Assembly (NCBI RefSeq): GCF_034008635.1
Contig: NZ_CP125378.1
Span: 6,138,501 to 6,202,500, forward strand
DNA length: 64,000 bases
Source: Pseudomonas sp. P8_229
Lineage (GTDB): Bacteria > Pseudomonadota > Gammaproteobacteria > Pseudomonadales > Pseudomonadaceae
Direction of reading: 5' to 3'
Shown here: positions 30,399-39,962 of the stretch, piece by piece
Layout of the letters: every line of letters starts with the position of its first letter
Numbering within the stretch: position 1 is the first letter of the stretch
Notes under the pieces: model-generated
The model's database searches: none
Told to the model about the DNA's origin: nothing
The model's input: only the letters and a program-made list of their open reading frames with translations
Program-made: the position numbers and the translations under genes

Positions 30399-32063
30399 TC
30401 AAGCTGAAACGTTGTGCGCCGCGGCCTCTTGAGCCTTGGCGATTTCCTGGTTGCGCAAGATAAAGCGCTGCAATTTGCCGCTTGGGGTTTTCGGCAATTC
30501 GCTGACAAATTCGATTTCACGCGGGTATGAATGTGCGGCCAGACGCTTGCGCACGTGTTGCCGCAACTCTTCGGCCAGCGCGGGTTCCGCGCGGTATTGC
30601 GGGTTGAGCACCACGAAGGCTTTGACCAGTTCGGTGCGCTCCGGGTCCGGTTTGCCGACCACTGCTGCTTCGACCACGGCCGGGTGCTCGATCAGCGCGC
30701 TTTCGACGTCGAACGGGCCGACGCGATAGCCCGACGTGGTGATCACGTCATCGCTGCGACCGACGAAGCTGATGCTGCCGTCGGGGTTCCATTCCACGGT
30801 GTCGCCGCTCAGGTAATAGTTGCCGACGAAGGCCTTGGTCGGCACGCCTTCGTAGCCGCCGAACCAGCACATCGGCGATTGCGGGCGGTCGATGGCGAGG
30901 ATCCCCGGCTGGCCAACGCCGAGTTCGTTGTAGTGCTCGTCGAGCACCACGATGCGATGGCCCGGCGAGGCGAAACCGGCGGCGCCGAGGTGGATCGGGT
31001 GTTCCAGACCGTGGTGGTTGCACAGGACCATGCCCAGTTCGGTCTGACCGTAGTGATCGTGAATGACCACGCCAAGGTTGTCGGCGAACCAGCGGATCAC
31101 CTCCGGGTTCAGCGGCTCACCGGCGCTGCTGACGATACGCAGCTTGCCCTTGATCGACTTGGCGAATTCGTTGCCGCCGGCTATCAACAGGCGATACGCG
31201 GTCGGCGAGCCGGTAAGGTTGGTGATGCCGTATTTGTTGATCACCCGGCAGGTGCTTTCGAGGGTGAACGGACCATCGTAAAAGGTGATCGGATGCCCCA
31301 TCGCCATCGGCCCGGTGACGCCGAAATAAATGCCGTAGGCCCAGCCCGGATCGGCGACGTTCCAGAACGCGTCTTCGGGGCGCAGATCCACCGCGTCCCG
31401 GGTGTAGCTCTGGAACGCGACGATGGCTTTGAGCGGCACCGACAGCGCTTTCGACGGGCCGGTGGTGCCCGAGGTGAACATCAACAGGAACGGGTCTTCG
31501 CCCGTCAGCAGGACCGGTTCGCAGACATTGGAATAGTTGGCCAGCTCGGCCCAGAAACTGAAATCGCCACGAACGATGCCCTGCCCTTTGGCGCCGCCGA
31601 CGGTGACCACGGTCGGGCAATCGGCGACTTCGGCGAGTTTCGGCCGGTTGGTCGCGTCGGTGACCACCACTTTGGCGCCGGAACTGTTCAGGCGATGTTC
31701 GATCGCCTTGGGACCAAACGCGGTGAACAGTGGTTGATACACCGCGCCAATGCGCCAGGTGGCGAACACGGTGACAAGCAATTCGATGTTGCGCGGCAGC
31801 AGGCCGGCGACCTTGTCGCCCTTCTGCACACCCTGGGCGAGCAGGAAATTGGCGAAGCGTGCAGCTTTGTCCTGCAAGTCGCTGAAGGTGTACGTCGCAC
31901 TGGCGCCGTCGCGGCCCTCCCAGAACAGCGCGATGCGCCCCGGCAAAGCGTGACGGTCGCAACATTCGACGCAGGCGTTGAGCGCCTCCAGCGAGCCGCT
32001 CAGCGCAGCGTCCACGGTGTGCTGATAGTTGAACTGTTCGGTGGCAGACAAGTAATCGCGCAT
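30399..32063 (-). CDS. Acyl-CoA synthetase (AMP-binding family)
   Basis: A 554-residue adenylate-forming enzyme. Motifs are the P-loop LMFTSGTTGPSKALSVP, VADPGWAYGIYFG, HDHYGQTELGM, the hinge VGRSDDVITTSGYRVGPFD and the catalytic Lys in PKTPSGKLQRF. It activates a short or medium carboxylic acid to its CoA ester; AcsA-like enzymes of this size often take propionate, butyrate or branched acids. It is the first gene of the minus-strand operon, and the AraC gene upstream is separated from it by a tandem repeat array. Confidence 0.9.
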   Translation of the reverse strand: MRDYLSATEQFNYQHTVDAALSGSLEALNACVECCDRHALPGRIALFWEGRDGASATYTFSDLQDKAARFANFLLAQGVQKGDKVAGLLPRNIELLVTVFATWRIGAVYQPLFTAFGPKAIEHRLNSSGAKVVVTDATNRPKLAEVADCPTVVTVGGAKGQGIVRGDFSFWAELANYSNVCEPVLLTGEDPFLLMFTSGTTGPSKALSVPLKAIVAFQSYTRDAVDLRPEDAFWNVADPGWAYGIYFGVTGPMAMGHPITFYDGPFTLESTCRVINKYGITNLTGSPTAYRLLIAGGNEFAKSIKGKLRIVSSAGEPLNPEVIRWFADNLGVVIHDHYGQTELGMVLCNHHGLEHPIHLGAAGFASPGHRIVVLDEHYNELGVGQPGILAIDRPQSPMCWFGGYEGVPTKAFVGNYYLSGDTVEWNPDGSISFVGRSDDVITTSGYRVGPFDVESALIEHPAVVEAAVVGKPDPERTELVKAFVVLNPQYRAEPALAEELRQHVRKRLAAHSYPREIEFVSELPKTPSGKLQRFILRNQEIAKAQEAAAHNVSA

Positions 32064-32214
32064 TGCCAGAATCCCTCTGTGTTTTTATTAGGCTGGGAAC
32101 CGTAAACAACACAGGGATAGTCGCGCTGCGGCGCGGAGGCGGCAATGGTCAAAGCCATCAAGTTGGATGACTGGTTTGGCCAAGATTCCAGAGATGCGCT
32201 GCCTGGACTGGCGC

Positions 32215-32803
32215 CTTCGGGAGCAAGCCCCCTCCCACAGGGAATTGCATTTCAAATGGGGGATCACCTGTGACTGCCGGGCAAGCTGCAATCACAGGGA
32301 GCATGCATTTCAAAGGTGGGATCACCTGTGACTGACGGGCAAGCTGCAATCACAGGGAGAATGCATTTCAAAGGTGGGATCACCTGTGACTGCCGGGTAA
32401 GCTGCAATCACAGGGAGCATGCATTTCAAAGGTGGGATCACCTGTGACTGCCGGGCAAGCTGCAATTACAGGGAGCATGCATTTCAAAGGTGGGATCACC
32501 TGTGACTGCCGGGCAAGCTGCAATCACAGGGAGCATGCATTTCAAAGGTGGGATCACCTGTGACTGCCGGGCAAGCTGCAATTACAGGGAGCATGCATTT
32601 CAAAGGTGAGATCACCTGTGACTGCCGGGCAAGCTGCAATCACAGCGAGCATACATTTCAAAGGTGGGATCACCTGTGACTGCCGGGCAAGCTGCAATCA
32701 CAGGGAGCATGCATTTCAGAGGTGGGATCACCTGTGACTGCCGGGCAAGCTGCAATCACGGGAAGAATGCATTTCAAATGTGGGAGGGGGCTTGCTCCCG
32801 AAG
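32215..32803. repeat. 58-bp tandem repeat array enclosed by two REP arms
   Basis: Nine complete 58-bp units start at 32246, 32304, 32362, 32420, 32478, 32536, 32594, 32652 and 32710, and a tenth partial unit at 32768. Units are over 90 percent alike and each holds the inverted repeat CCTGTGA-N18-TCACAGG. A REP arm in one direction (32215-32239) precedes the array and its inverse (32779-32803) follows it, so the array occupies the interior of a REPIN. Unit ends (CACAGGGA and GTGGGA) match REP ends, which hints at amplification from the element. There are no unique spacers, so it is not CRISPR. It lies between the AraC gene and the operon it may control. Confidence 0.95.
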
Positions 32804-32832
32804 AGGCCCGATCAGGCTGCAAACCATCCGGA

Positions 32833-33849
32833 TCAGACGGCTTCGTTGAGGATCAAGGTGCGGTAATGCCCTGGATTCGACCCCGACCACTTGCGAAACG
32901 CCTTGTAGAACGAACTCGCATCGGCAAACCCCAGCCGCGTCGCGATCTCGACGAAACTGATCGACGGTTCCGCCAGCCAGGTGATCGCCAGTTCCTTGCG
33001 CACGCTGTCCTTGAGGCCTTGATAGGTCTGCCCTTCTTCCGACAAACGCCGGCGCAGGGTCGAGGCGGACATGCACATCTGTTGCGCCAGAACCTCGGTT
33101 TCCGGCCACTGCTCGGCGGGCAACTGCCGCAGATCCTGCTTGATCCGGCTGGCAAGGCTCTCCGGGTCGCGGTACTTCACCAGAATGTTGGCCGGCGCGT
33201 GGGCCAGAAAACGCTTCAGCTCTTCGGCCGTGCGTTTGATCGGCAGGTCGAGGCAGTCTGCGGCAAAGATCATCCGCGTGCGTGGGCGGTCGAAACGCAG
33301 GTTTTCCGAGAACATCACCCGGTAGTCGTCGCAGAAGTCCGGCTCGGCGCAGCGCAGTTCGATCGCCAGAATCGGAATCCGCCGCCCGGCCAGCCAGCAG
33401 GCCACGCCGTGGACAATCATCCAGTAGGTGAAATAGGTGAAGGCGCGGCGCGGTTCGGGGTCGTCTTCGAGCAGGACGATTTCCGCCAGACTTTGCTGGT
33501 GCAGCACTTGCGCCGGCATTTTTTCCAGCATCAGCGAGAGGAAATTCAGGCCGGTGCTCAAACCAGCGGCCAGGGTCGGTTGCGCCATGGCGCTGCGGCA
33601 GAGGAATTCGAGGCTGCCCGATTTGAGCTGACGCGGGTCCATGCCGAAGAACTCGTCATCGCCGCGCCGCGCCAGCAGTCGCCAGAGTCTGGCGTATTGC
33701 GAGGCAGGCACCCGCCCCTGTTCGCTGTGCAGCAGGGCCGGAGCAATCCCGACCTTGTTCAAGACTTCATCCGTGGCCACGCCCGGGGCACAACTTTGCA
33801 GCAGCGCTTCACGCACCAGTTGAACGGCAATGGTGTCTTTTTCCGACAT
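32833..33849 (-). CDS. AraC family transcriptional regulator (OruR/ArgR-like)
   Basis: About 338 residues. The N-terminal part is an arabinose-binding-like ligand domain of the OruR group (LVREALLQSCAPGVATDEVLNKVGI), and the C-terminal part has two helix-turn-helix units (VLAQQMCMSASTLRRRLSEEG and SFVEIATRLGFADASSFYKAFRKWSG). ATG 33849 is preferred because the sequence starting MSEKDTIAVQLV aligns with the domain start; ATG 33888 is in frame but has no better ribosome site. It is read toward the acyl-CoA operon and probably activates it in response to a substrate acid or CoA ester; this is inference from position. Confidence 0.85.
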   Translation of the reverse strand: MSEKDTIAVQLVREALLQSCAPGVATDEVLNKVGIAPALLHSEQGRVPASQYARLWRLLARRGDDEFFGMDPRQLKSGSLEFLCRSAMAQPTLAAGLSTGLNFLSLMLEKMPAQVLHQQSLAEIVLLEDDPEPRRAFTYFTYWMIVHGVACWLAGRRIPILAIELRCAEPDFCDDYRVMFSENLRFDRPRTRMIFAADCLDLPIKRTAEELKRFLAHAPANILVKYRDPESLASRIKQDLRQLPAEQWPETEVLAQQMCMSASTLRRRLSEEGQTYQGLKDSVRKELAITWLAEPSISFVEIATRLGFADASSFYKAFRKWSGSNPGHYRTLILNEAV

Positions 33850-33996
33850 GGAGCGAGGCAGACCTTGTTGTTTTCGGGTGACGGGCATCTTAACGCAGGA
33901 TTCGGACTCAGCACGAATCCCCACAATTGGATCTGAGCAAGGCAAAGACAGGTGCCGTTCAGCGAGTGTTCAGGTAAATGTCAACCACCCCCATTT

Positions 33997-34015
33997 GGGA
34001 ATGAGTGTCATTATG
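33997..34015. promoter_or_regulatory. Fur box upstream of efeU
   Basis: GGGAATGAGTGTCATTATG matches 13 of 19 positions of the Fur consensus GATAATGATAATCATTATC and has the perfect core AATGA-N3-TCATT. It lies 43 bases before the likely efeU start and covers the in-frame ATGs at 34001 and 34013, which argues that those are promoter sequence rather than coding. Confidence 0.75.
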
Positions 34016-34057
34016 TTACAACTTAGCCACCTATCTAAATCACTCGTGGTTGCCGCA

Positions 34058-34906
34058 ATGCTCGTTCCTTTTCTGATCATGCTGCGTGAAGGCATTGAAG
34101 CCGCCCTGATCGTTGGCATCATCGCCAGCTACCTGCAACAGACCGGCCGTGGTCAATGGATGCCGGCGGTGTGGATCGGCGTGTTTCTCGCCGCCGCGCT
34201 GGCGCTGCTGGTCGGCGGTGGCCTGGAATTGGTCAGCGCCGAATTCCCGCAAAAACAGCAGGAATTGTTCGAAGGCGTGGTCGGTCTGGTCGCCGTCGGC
34301 ATTCTCAGTTCCATGGTGTTCTGGATGCGCAAGGTCGCGCGTTCGATCAAGCATTCGCTGCAGGCGTCGCTGGATCACGCCCTGACGTCTTCAAAGCATC
34401 AGGTAATCGCGCTGATCGCCATGGTGTTCTTCGCCGTCGCGCGCGAAGGCCTGGAAACCGTGTTCTTCCTGCTCGCGGTGTTCCAGCAGAGCGAAGGCCC
34501 GGGCGCGCCGGTCGGTGCCCTGCTCGGCCTGGTGCTGGCAATCGTCGTCGGCTTCCTGATCTACAGCGGCAGCATGCGCCTGAACCTGTCGGCGTTTTTC
34601 AAGTGGACCGGGCTGTTCATCCTCGTGGTCGCCGCCGGGATCCTCGCCAACTCGGTGCAGGCCCTGCATGAAGCGGGCCTCTGGAATCACCTGCAAACCG
34701 TGCTGTTCGACTTCAGCGCGACGCTGCCGATGGATGGCCCGCTGGGCTCGGTGCTGGCCGGCATGTTCGGCTATCAGGATGCGCCGACCGTCAGCACCCT
34801 CGGCGCGTATCTGCTCTATCTGGTGGTGGCGCTGGTGATGTTTTTCTTCCCGGCCGCGCCTGCTACGCCCAAGCCTGCCAATTCGTCTTCCGCTTCCAGC
34901 CAATAA
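34058..34906 (+). CDS. efeU: Iron permease EfeU (FTR1 family)
   Basis: A 282-residue inner-membrane permease with seven hydrophobic segments. The two iron-path motifs R-E-x-x-E are residues 10-14 (LREGIEA) and 129-133 (AREGLET). The start at 34058 gives MLVPFLIMLREGIEAALIV, which lines up with the E. coli EfeU N-terminus; longer frames would cross the Fur box. No good Shine-Dalgarno precedes it, which leaves some doubt. With EfeO and EfeB, the next two genes, it forms the EfeUOB system that takes up iron, best known for Fe(II) at acidic pH. Confidence 0.92.
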   Translation: MLVPFLIMLREGIEAALIVGIIASYLQQTGRGQWMPAVWIGVFLAAALALLVGGGLELVSAEFPQKQQELFEGVVGLVAVGILSSMVFWMRKVARSIKHSLQASLDHALTSSKHQVIALIAMVFFAVAREGLETVFFLLAVFQQSEGPGAPVGALLGLVLAIVVGFLIYSGSMRLNLSAFFKWTGLFILVVAAGILANSVQALHEAGLWNHLQTVLFDFSATLPMDGPLGSVLAGMFGYQDAPTVSTLGAYLLYLVVALVMFFFPAAPATPKPANSSSASSQ

Positions 34907-34914
34907 GGGCACTC

Positions 34915-36114
34915 ATGTCAAAGCCTAATACTCCTCAGGCCTCCCCTCCCCACGCCCTGCGCTGGGCGGTGGCCGGCTCGGTGGTCGTGATGATCGCTGC
35001 CGGTGGCTTGTTTTACTACGCCTCGAAAATGGCCGCGGCCAAGCGTCAGCACAACCATGACGAAGTGGTGGTCAACATCAACGCCCACAGCTGTGATCCG
35101 AACGAGCTGAGCGTACCGGCGGGCCACGCCAGTTTCCGCATCGTCAACCGTTCCGACCGCGCGGTGGAATGGGAAATCCTCGACGGCGTGCTGGTGATCG
35201 AAGAGCGCGAGAACATTGCCCCGGGCCTGAGCCAGGTGATCAACGCCAACCTGCAACCGGGCGACTACGCCATCACCTGCGGGCTGTTGAGCAACCCACG
35301 TGGCGTGCTCCACGTGACGCCAACCGCAGCTTCCGATGCCGCCGCCAAGGCCAAACCGTCGATGGTCGCCTTCGTCGGGCCGCTGTCGGAGTTCCGTGTC
35401 TACCTCGCCAGCCAGGGCAGCGCGCTGATCAAAGCGGTGACCGCGCTGAATCAGGCGATTGAAAGCGCTGACCTGAGCCTGGCGCAGGCTTTGTACCTGC
35501 CGGCGCGTGCCGCCTACCAGCGCCTGGCCCCGGCGGCGCAACGCCTGGCGGAACTGGACAACAGCATCAATGCCCGCGCCGATTATTTCGAAAGACGCGA
35601 GCAGGACCCGGCCTTCGTCGGTTTCCACCGCATTGAATACGCGCTGTTCCAGCAACGCAGCCTCGATGGTTTGAACCCGGTCGCCGAGCGCCTGCTGGCC
35701 GACGTCACCACGCTCAAACAGCAACTGCTGGCCCAGTCCCTGCCGCCGGAACAGTTGGTCAACATCGTGGTGCGCAACCTCAACACCCTGGCTGACGTGC
35801 GCGCCGCCAGTGGTGAAGAAGAACGCTACAGCCACGGCGACGTCAACGGTTTTGCCGGCAACCTGCAAACCGCACACAAGGTCGTCGAGTTACTGCGGCC
35901 GATGCTGACTAAGTCGGCGCCGGATCTGCTGCCGAAAATCGATGCTGCGCTGAGCGATTTCGACAACGTATTGAACAGCTTCAAGGTCAAGGACGGCTAC
36001 GCCACTTACGACACGGTCAGCGGCGAACAACGCAAACAGATCGCCGACAAGGCCAAGGCACTCGCCGACGCTCTGGATGGCATCGATCCCGCCCTCGGCC
36101 TCTCCGGCCTGTAA
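34915..36114 (+). CDS. efeO: Iron uptake protein EfeO (cupredoxin plus M75 domain)
   Basis: A 399-residue periplasmic protein with an N-terminal membrane helix or uncleaved signal ([21 protein letters not shown]). Residues about 45-130 form the cupredoxin-like domain ([20 protein letters not shown]), and the rest is the imelysin/M75 domain with the H-x-x-E motif in [11 protein letters not shown] and the conserved [13 protein letters not shown]. EfeO is thought to bind iron and pass it to EfeU. It follows efeU after eight bases with AAGGG before the ATG. Confidence 0.93.
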   Translation: MSKPNTPQASPPHALRWAVAGSVVVMIAAGGLFYYASKMAAAKRQHNHDEVVVNINAHSCDPNELSVPAGHASFRIVNRSDRAVEWEILDGVLVIEERENIAPGLSQVINANLQPGDYAITCGLLSNPRGVLHVTPTAASDAAAKAKPSMVAFVGPLSEFRVYLASQGSALIKAVTALNQAIESADLSLAQALYLPARAAYQRLAPAAQRLAELDNSINARADYFERREQDPAFVGFHRIEYALFQQRSLDGLNPVAERLLADVTTLKQQLLAQSLPPEQLVNIVVRNLNTLADVRAASGEEERYSHGDVNGFAGNLQTAHKVVELLRPMLTKSAPDLLPKIDAALSDFDNVLNSFKVKDGYATYDTVSGEQRKQIADKAKALADALDGIDPALGLSGL

Positions 36115-36131
36115 GCAGAAGACGAATACCG

Positions 36132-37430
36132 ATGAAAGATTTGCAAAACCTCGATCTGCAACGTCGCCGCCTCCTGATGGGCATGGGTGTCGCCGGTGTG
36201 GCACTGGCCGGTTCGGCCCTGAGCTGCCCGGCGATGGCCGCAGCACCGGCGCAAGTCACCGAAGCGCCGAGCAGCGATAAGACTGAAGACCGTCATGACT
36301 TCCACGGCGCGCACCAGACCGGCATCGTTACTCCGCGCCCGGCGTCCGGCATGTTCGTTTCGTTCGACGTGCTGGCCAGCGATCGCGAAGACCTCGAACG
36401 GCTGTTCCGCACCCTCAACGAGCGCATCGCGTTCCTGATGAAGGGCGGCCCTGTAGCGCAGATCGACCCGAAACTGCCGCCACCGGACTCCGGTATCCTC
36501 GGCCCGGTCGTGACCCCGGACAACCTGACCATCACCGTGTCGGTGGGCGAATCGCTGTTCGATGAACGCTTCGGCCTGGCCGCCGCCAAACCGAAACGCC
36601 TGCAACGCATGGTCGGTTTCCCCAACGATGCGCTGGAGGCTGATTGCTGCCACGGCGACCTGAGCCTGCAGTTCTGCTCGAACACCGCCGACACCAACAT
36701 TCACGCCCTGCGCGACATCGTGAAAAACCTGCCGGACCTGCTGCTGGTGCGCTGGAAACAGGAAGGCAGCGTGCCACCGCAAGCCCCGGCCAAACCGGGG
36801 GTGCCGGCGCAATCGGCGCGCAACTTCCTCGGTTTCCGCGACGGCTCGGCCAACCCCGATTCCAACGACGCCAAGACGATGGACAAGCTTGTCTGGGTGC
36901 AACCGGGCAGCGATGAGCCGGCCTGGGCTGCGCACGGCAGCTATCAAGCGGTGCGGATCATCCGCAACTTCGTCGAGCGCTGGGACCGTACGCCGTTGCA
37001 GGAACAAGAAAGCATCATCGGTCGGGTCAAGACCACGGGGGCACCGATGGGCGCACAACACGAGACCGAAGTCCCGGATTACAGCAAGGACCCGCAAGGC
37101 AAGCTGACCAAGCTCGACGCACACATCCGCCTCGCCAACCCGCGCACCGCCGCGAGCCAGGCCAACCTGATCCTGCGCCGGCCGTTCAACTACTCCAACG
37201 GCGTGAACAAGAACGGCCAGCTCGACATGGGCCTGCTGTTCATCTGCTACCAGGCCGACCTGGAAAAAGGCTTCATCTCCGTGCAGACCCGGCTCAACGG
37301 CGAGCCGCTTGAGGAATACCTCAAACCGGTCGGCGGCGGTTACTTCTTCACCCTGCCGGGTGTTACCGGCGACAAGGATTTCATCGGTCGCTCGCTGCTC
37401 AACGCCTCACAACCCAAAACAGCTGCCTAA
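36132..37430 (+). CDS. efeB: Deferrochelatase/peroxidase EfeB (DyP-type, Tat-exported)
   Basis: A 432-residue dye-decolorising heme peroxidase. The N-terminus carries a twin-arginine signal ([19 protein letters not shown]). The DyP fingerprint [13 protein letters not shown] holds the distal Asp, the proximal His is in [12 protein letters not shown], and the distal Arg lies in the [13 protein letters not shown] region. In the Efe system it is proposed to oxidise ferrous iron or release iron from heme before uptake. It is the third gene of the efe operon, 17 bases after efeO, with a further EfeO-like gene behind it. Confidence 0.94.
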   Translation: MKDLQNLDLQRRRLLMGMGVAGVALAGSALSCPAMAAAPAQVTEAPSSDKTEDRHDFHGAHQTGIVTPRPASGMFVSFDVLASDREDLERLFRTLNERIAFLMKGGPVAQIDPKLPPPDSGILGPVVTPDNLTITVSVGESLFDERFGLAAAKPKRLQRMVGFPNDALEADCCHGDLSLQFCSNTADTNIHALRDIVKNLPDLLLVRWKQEGSVPPQAPAKPGVPAQSARNFLGFRDGSANPDSNDAKTMDKLVWVQPGSDEPAWAAHGSYQAVRIIRNFVERWDRTPLQEQESIIGRVKTTGAPMGAQHETEVPDYSKDPQGKLTKLDAHIRLANPRTAASQANLILRRPFNYSNGVNKNGQLDMGLLFICYQADLEKGFISVQTRLNGEPLEEYLKPVGGGYFFTLPGVTGDKDFIGRSLLNASQPKTAA

Positions 37431-37455
37431 CCATAAAAACCCTCGGAGCCGCTCC

Positions 37456-38280
37456 ATGAAAAAGTCGCCACTCGCGTTATTGCTGACCCTCGGTTTGCTC
37501 AACACCCCGCTGTCGGCGTTCGCCGCGACAGCGCCTCTGGATCTGGTGGGGCCGGTGTCGGACTACAAGATCTACGTTACCGAGCAACTGGATGAGCTGG
37601 GCAGCCACACCAACCAATTCACCGACGCCGTGAAAAAAGGTGATCTGGCCACCGCGCAAAAGCTCTACGCACCGACCCGCGTCTACTACGAGTCGATCGA
37701 GCCGATTGCCGAGCTGTTCAGTGACCTCGATGCGTCCATCGATTCGCGCGTCGACGATCACGAAAAAGGCGTGAAGGCCGAAGACTTCACCGGCTTCCAC
37801 CGCATCGAATACTCGCTGTTCTCGGAGAAGAGCACCGAAGGCCTCGGCGCCCTGGCGGACAAGCTGGACAGTGACGTCAAAGACCTGCAGACCCGCGTTG
37901 CCGGCCTGACCTTCCCGCCGGAGAAAGTCGTCGGTGGTGCGGCCGCGTTGCTGGAAGAAGTCGCCGCGACCAAGATCTCCGGTGAGGAAGACCGCTACAG
38001 CCACACCGACCTGTACGACTTCCAGGGCAACATCGACGGGGCGAAGAAAATCGTCGACCTGTTCCGGCCGCAGATCGAGAAGCAGGACAAGGCGTTCGTC
38101 GCCAAAGTGGACAAGAACTTCGCCACCGTGGACAAGATCCTCGCCAAGTACAAGACCAGGGACGGTGGTTTCGAGACGTATGACAAAGTCAAAGAGAATG
38201 ATCGCAAGGCGCTGGTTGGCCCGGTCAATACCTTGGCCGAAGACCTGTCCACATTGCGTGGCAAGCTGGGTCTGAACTGA
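37456..38280 (+). CDS. EfeM-like periplasmic imelysin (M75) protein
   Basis: A 274-residue secreted protein with a cleavable signal peptide (MKKSPLALLLTLGLLNTPLSA, cut after AFA) and a single M75 domain carrying GFHRIEYSLFSEKS (H-x-x-E) and GEEDRYSHTDLYDFQGN. It lacks the cupredoxin domain of EfeO, which is the EfeM layout. CGGAG lies before the ATG at 37456, 25 bases after efeB, so it is a fourth operon member. It may be a second metal-binding carrier for EfeU. Confidence 0.9.
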   Translation: MKKSPLALLLTLGLLNTPLSAFAATAPLDLVGPVSDYKIYVTEQLDELGSHTNQFTDAVKKGDLATAQKLYAPTRVYYESIEPIAELFSDLDASIDSRVDDHEKGVKAEDFTGFHRIEYSLFSEKSTEGLGALADKLDSDVKDLQTRVAGLTFPPEKVVGGAAALLEEVAATKISGEEDRYSHTDLYDFQGNIDGAKKIVDLFRPQIEKQDKAFVAKVDKNFATVDKILAKYKTRDGGFETYDKVKENDRKALVGPVNTLAEDLSTLRGKLGLN

Positions 38281-38304
38281 TTGATGTAGAGACTTTCAGG
38301 ACCT

Positions 38305-38371
38305 CATCGCGAGCAGGCTCACTCCTACAGTTGGAATGCATTCCCCTGTAGGAGTGAGCCTGCTCGCGATA
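38305..38371. repeat. REPIN between efe operon and pssA
   Basis: CATCGCGAGCAGGCTCACTC (38305 on) and the inverse ending in GCTCGCGAT at 38371, separated by about 17 bases. It lies between convergent genes and is probably present in both 3' ends. Confidence 0.9.
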
Positions 38372-38402
38372 GCGTTTTTAGCCGTCCTGAATGACTTGAG
38401 GT

Positions 38403-39746
38403 TTACAGGATTCGGTAAAGCAACCGCTCGATCCGCACCCGACTCACCCGCTTCAAAAACTTCGCCACTCCCGCCGGGTACTCCGGCAAGGTCTCCAGGC
38501 TCTGGAAGCTGGCAATCCGCGTGGTATTGCGGAAAATCGCTTCCTGCTCCTTCGCCCGTGGCTGCAGCCACTCGCCTTGCGGGTCGTCGATCAGCAGCGC
38601 GTTTTCCAGATCCAGGCGGAACGCCCGCGGATTGAGGTTGTTGCCGGTCAGCAGCGTATAACGCTGGTCGACCCACATGCCCTTGAGGTGATAACTGTTG
38701 TCGCCGTCACGCCACAAGTGCAGGTTCAACTGGCCATTGTCGATGTTGCGCTGATGACGCTTGGCGAAGCGGCGCAGGCTGATTTCGTACAGGTAAGGCA
38801 ACGCCGCGATCACCTTGAACGGCTCGCTCGGCGGAATGTAGAAATCGTTTGCGGTCTTGTCGCCGACCACGATGTCGATCTTCACGCCACGGGCCAGCGC
38901 GCGGTTGACCTCACGGATGATCGGCAGCGGCAGGTTGAAGTACGGCGTGCAGATGGTCAGCTGCTTTTGCGCACTGGCGATCAGCTCGACAATCACCCGG
39001 TTCAACGGGTTGTTCTTGCCCACGCCCAGCAGCGGACTCACCGACAGGCCGGTATGCGCCGTGCTGCCGGCACTGGTGTCGTAGGTCGCATATTTGAGGC
39101 GGCTGCGCAGGTCACCGATGTCGTTGCGCAAGCTGCGGGTGGTCGGCAAGTTCGGCAGGTCAAGGCGATGCACGGCCTTGGATTCAATCAGGCCGTGCTT
39201 GATCAGGTGGTGCATCGAGTCCGCCAGTTCGCGGCTGAGCAGCACGTGATAGCGGTCGAAACGGTACTTGTCGAACTTGTGCAGGTACACGTTGTTCAGG
39301 CTCGCACCGCTGTAGACCACGCAATCGTCGATCACGAAACCTTTCAAGTGCAGGACGCCGAACAGCTCGCGGGTCTGCACCGGCACGCCGTAGACCGGCA
39401 CTTCACTCTGGTGAGTGCGGGTCATCTCCTGGTACCACGCCGCGTTGCCCGGCTGCTTGCCGGCACCGATCAGCCCGCGCTGGGCGCGCAGCCAGTCGAC
39501 CACCACGACAATTTCCAGCGTCGGGCGCTTGAGCTTGGCGGCGTGCAAGGCATCGAGGATTTCCTGACCGGCCTCGTCGTGCTGCAGGTACAGCGCAACA
39601 ATGTAGATGCGCTGGGTCGCCTCGGCGATTTTCTCCAGCAGGCAACGACGGAACTCGGCAGCGCCAGGCAGAATGGTCACGGCCTCGGCAGTCAGCGGAA
39701 AGCTGCGCAGTTTGGGCAGCAAAGAGCGTTTGAAAAGCAACGGCAT
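38403..39746 (-). CDS. pssA: CDP-diacylglycerol-serine O-phosphatidyltransferase
   Basis: A 447-residue PLD-superfamily protein, close to the 451 residues of E. coli PssA. Two H-x-K catalytic motifs are visible: VLHLKGFVIDD and YHLKGMWVDQRY, each followed by an Asp and by SGASLNN or TGNNLNPRAF. It condenses CDP-diacylglycerol with serine to phosphatidylserine, precursor of phosphatidylethanolamine, at the inner membrane surface. The start at ATG 39746 is chosen because upstream in-frame codons run into REP sequence. Confidence 0.9.
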   Translation of the reverse strand: MPLLFKRSLLPKLRSFPLTAEAVTILPGAAEFRRCLLEKIAEATQRIYIVALYLQHDEAGQEILDALHAAKLKRPTLEIVVVVDWLRAQRGLIGAGKQPGNAAWYQEMTRTHQSEVPVYGVPVQTRELFGVLHLKGFVIDDCVVYSGASLNNVYLHKFDKYRFDRYHVLLSRELADSMHHLIKHGLIESKAVHRLDLPNLPTTRSLRNDIGDLRSRLKYATYDTSAGSTAHTGLSVSPLLGVGKNNPLNRVIVELIASAQKQLTICTPYFNLPLPIIREVNRALARGVKIDIVVGDKTANDFYIPPSEPFKVIAALPYLYEISLRRFAKRHQRNIDNGQLNLHLWRDGDNSYHLKGMWVDQRYTLLTGNNLNPRAFRLDLENALLIDDPQGEWLQPRAKEQEAIFRNTTRIASFQSLETLPEYPAGVAKFLKRVSRVRIERLLYRIL

Positions 39747-39830
39747 AGGGCTCGCAATGGGTCGAATCCGAAGAACCCGAGAGCTTACACCATCGCTCGG
39801 TTCGGGTCTTGTAACTGTCTGTGATGACGC

Positions 39831-39898
39831 CTTCGCGAGCAGGCTCACTCCGACAGTTGAAAGGCGATCCCCTGTGGGAGCGAGCTTGCTCGCGAAAG
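39831..39898. repeat. REPIN upstream of the TetR gene
   Basis: CTTCGCGAGCAGGCTCACTC starts at 39831, and the facing arm TGTGGGAGCGAGCTTGCTCG ends at 39898. One arm is of the GGCTCACTC subtype and the other of the GAGCGAGCTTGC subtype. It lies between the divergent pssA and TetR genes. Confidence 0.88.
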
Positions 39899-39926
39899 CG
39901 GTACGGCAAACACAAAAAATACCAAC

Positions 39927-39955
39927 TTGACCAAGGAGAACGATCGTTCTACTGT
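39927..39955 (+). promoter_or_regulatory. TetR gene promoter with operator palindrome in the spacer
   Basis: TTGACC (39927-39932) and TACTGT (39950-39955) are separated by exactly 17 bases, and the perfect palindrome AGAACGATCGTTCT (39937-39950) fills the spacer. The downstream gene encodes a TetR repressor, so autorepression is the natural reading. Initiation would fall within one or two bases of the ATG at 39963. Confidence 0.7.
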
Positions 39956-39962
39956 TCGCCAC

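Noticed and set aside
32215..32803. CRISPR array
   Set aside because: Units are contiguous 58-bp copies with no variable spacers and no cas genes nearby; REP arms at both ends give a better explanation.
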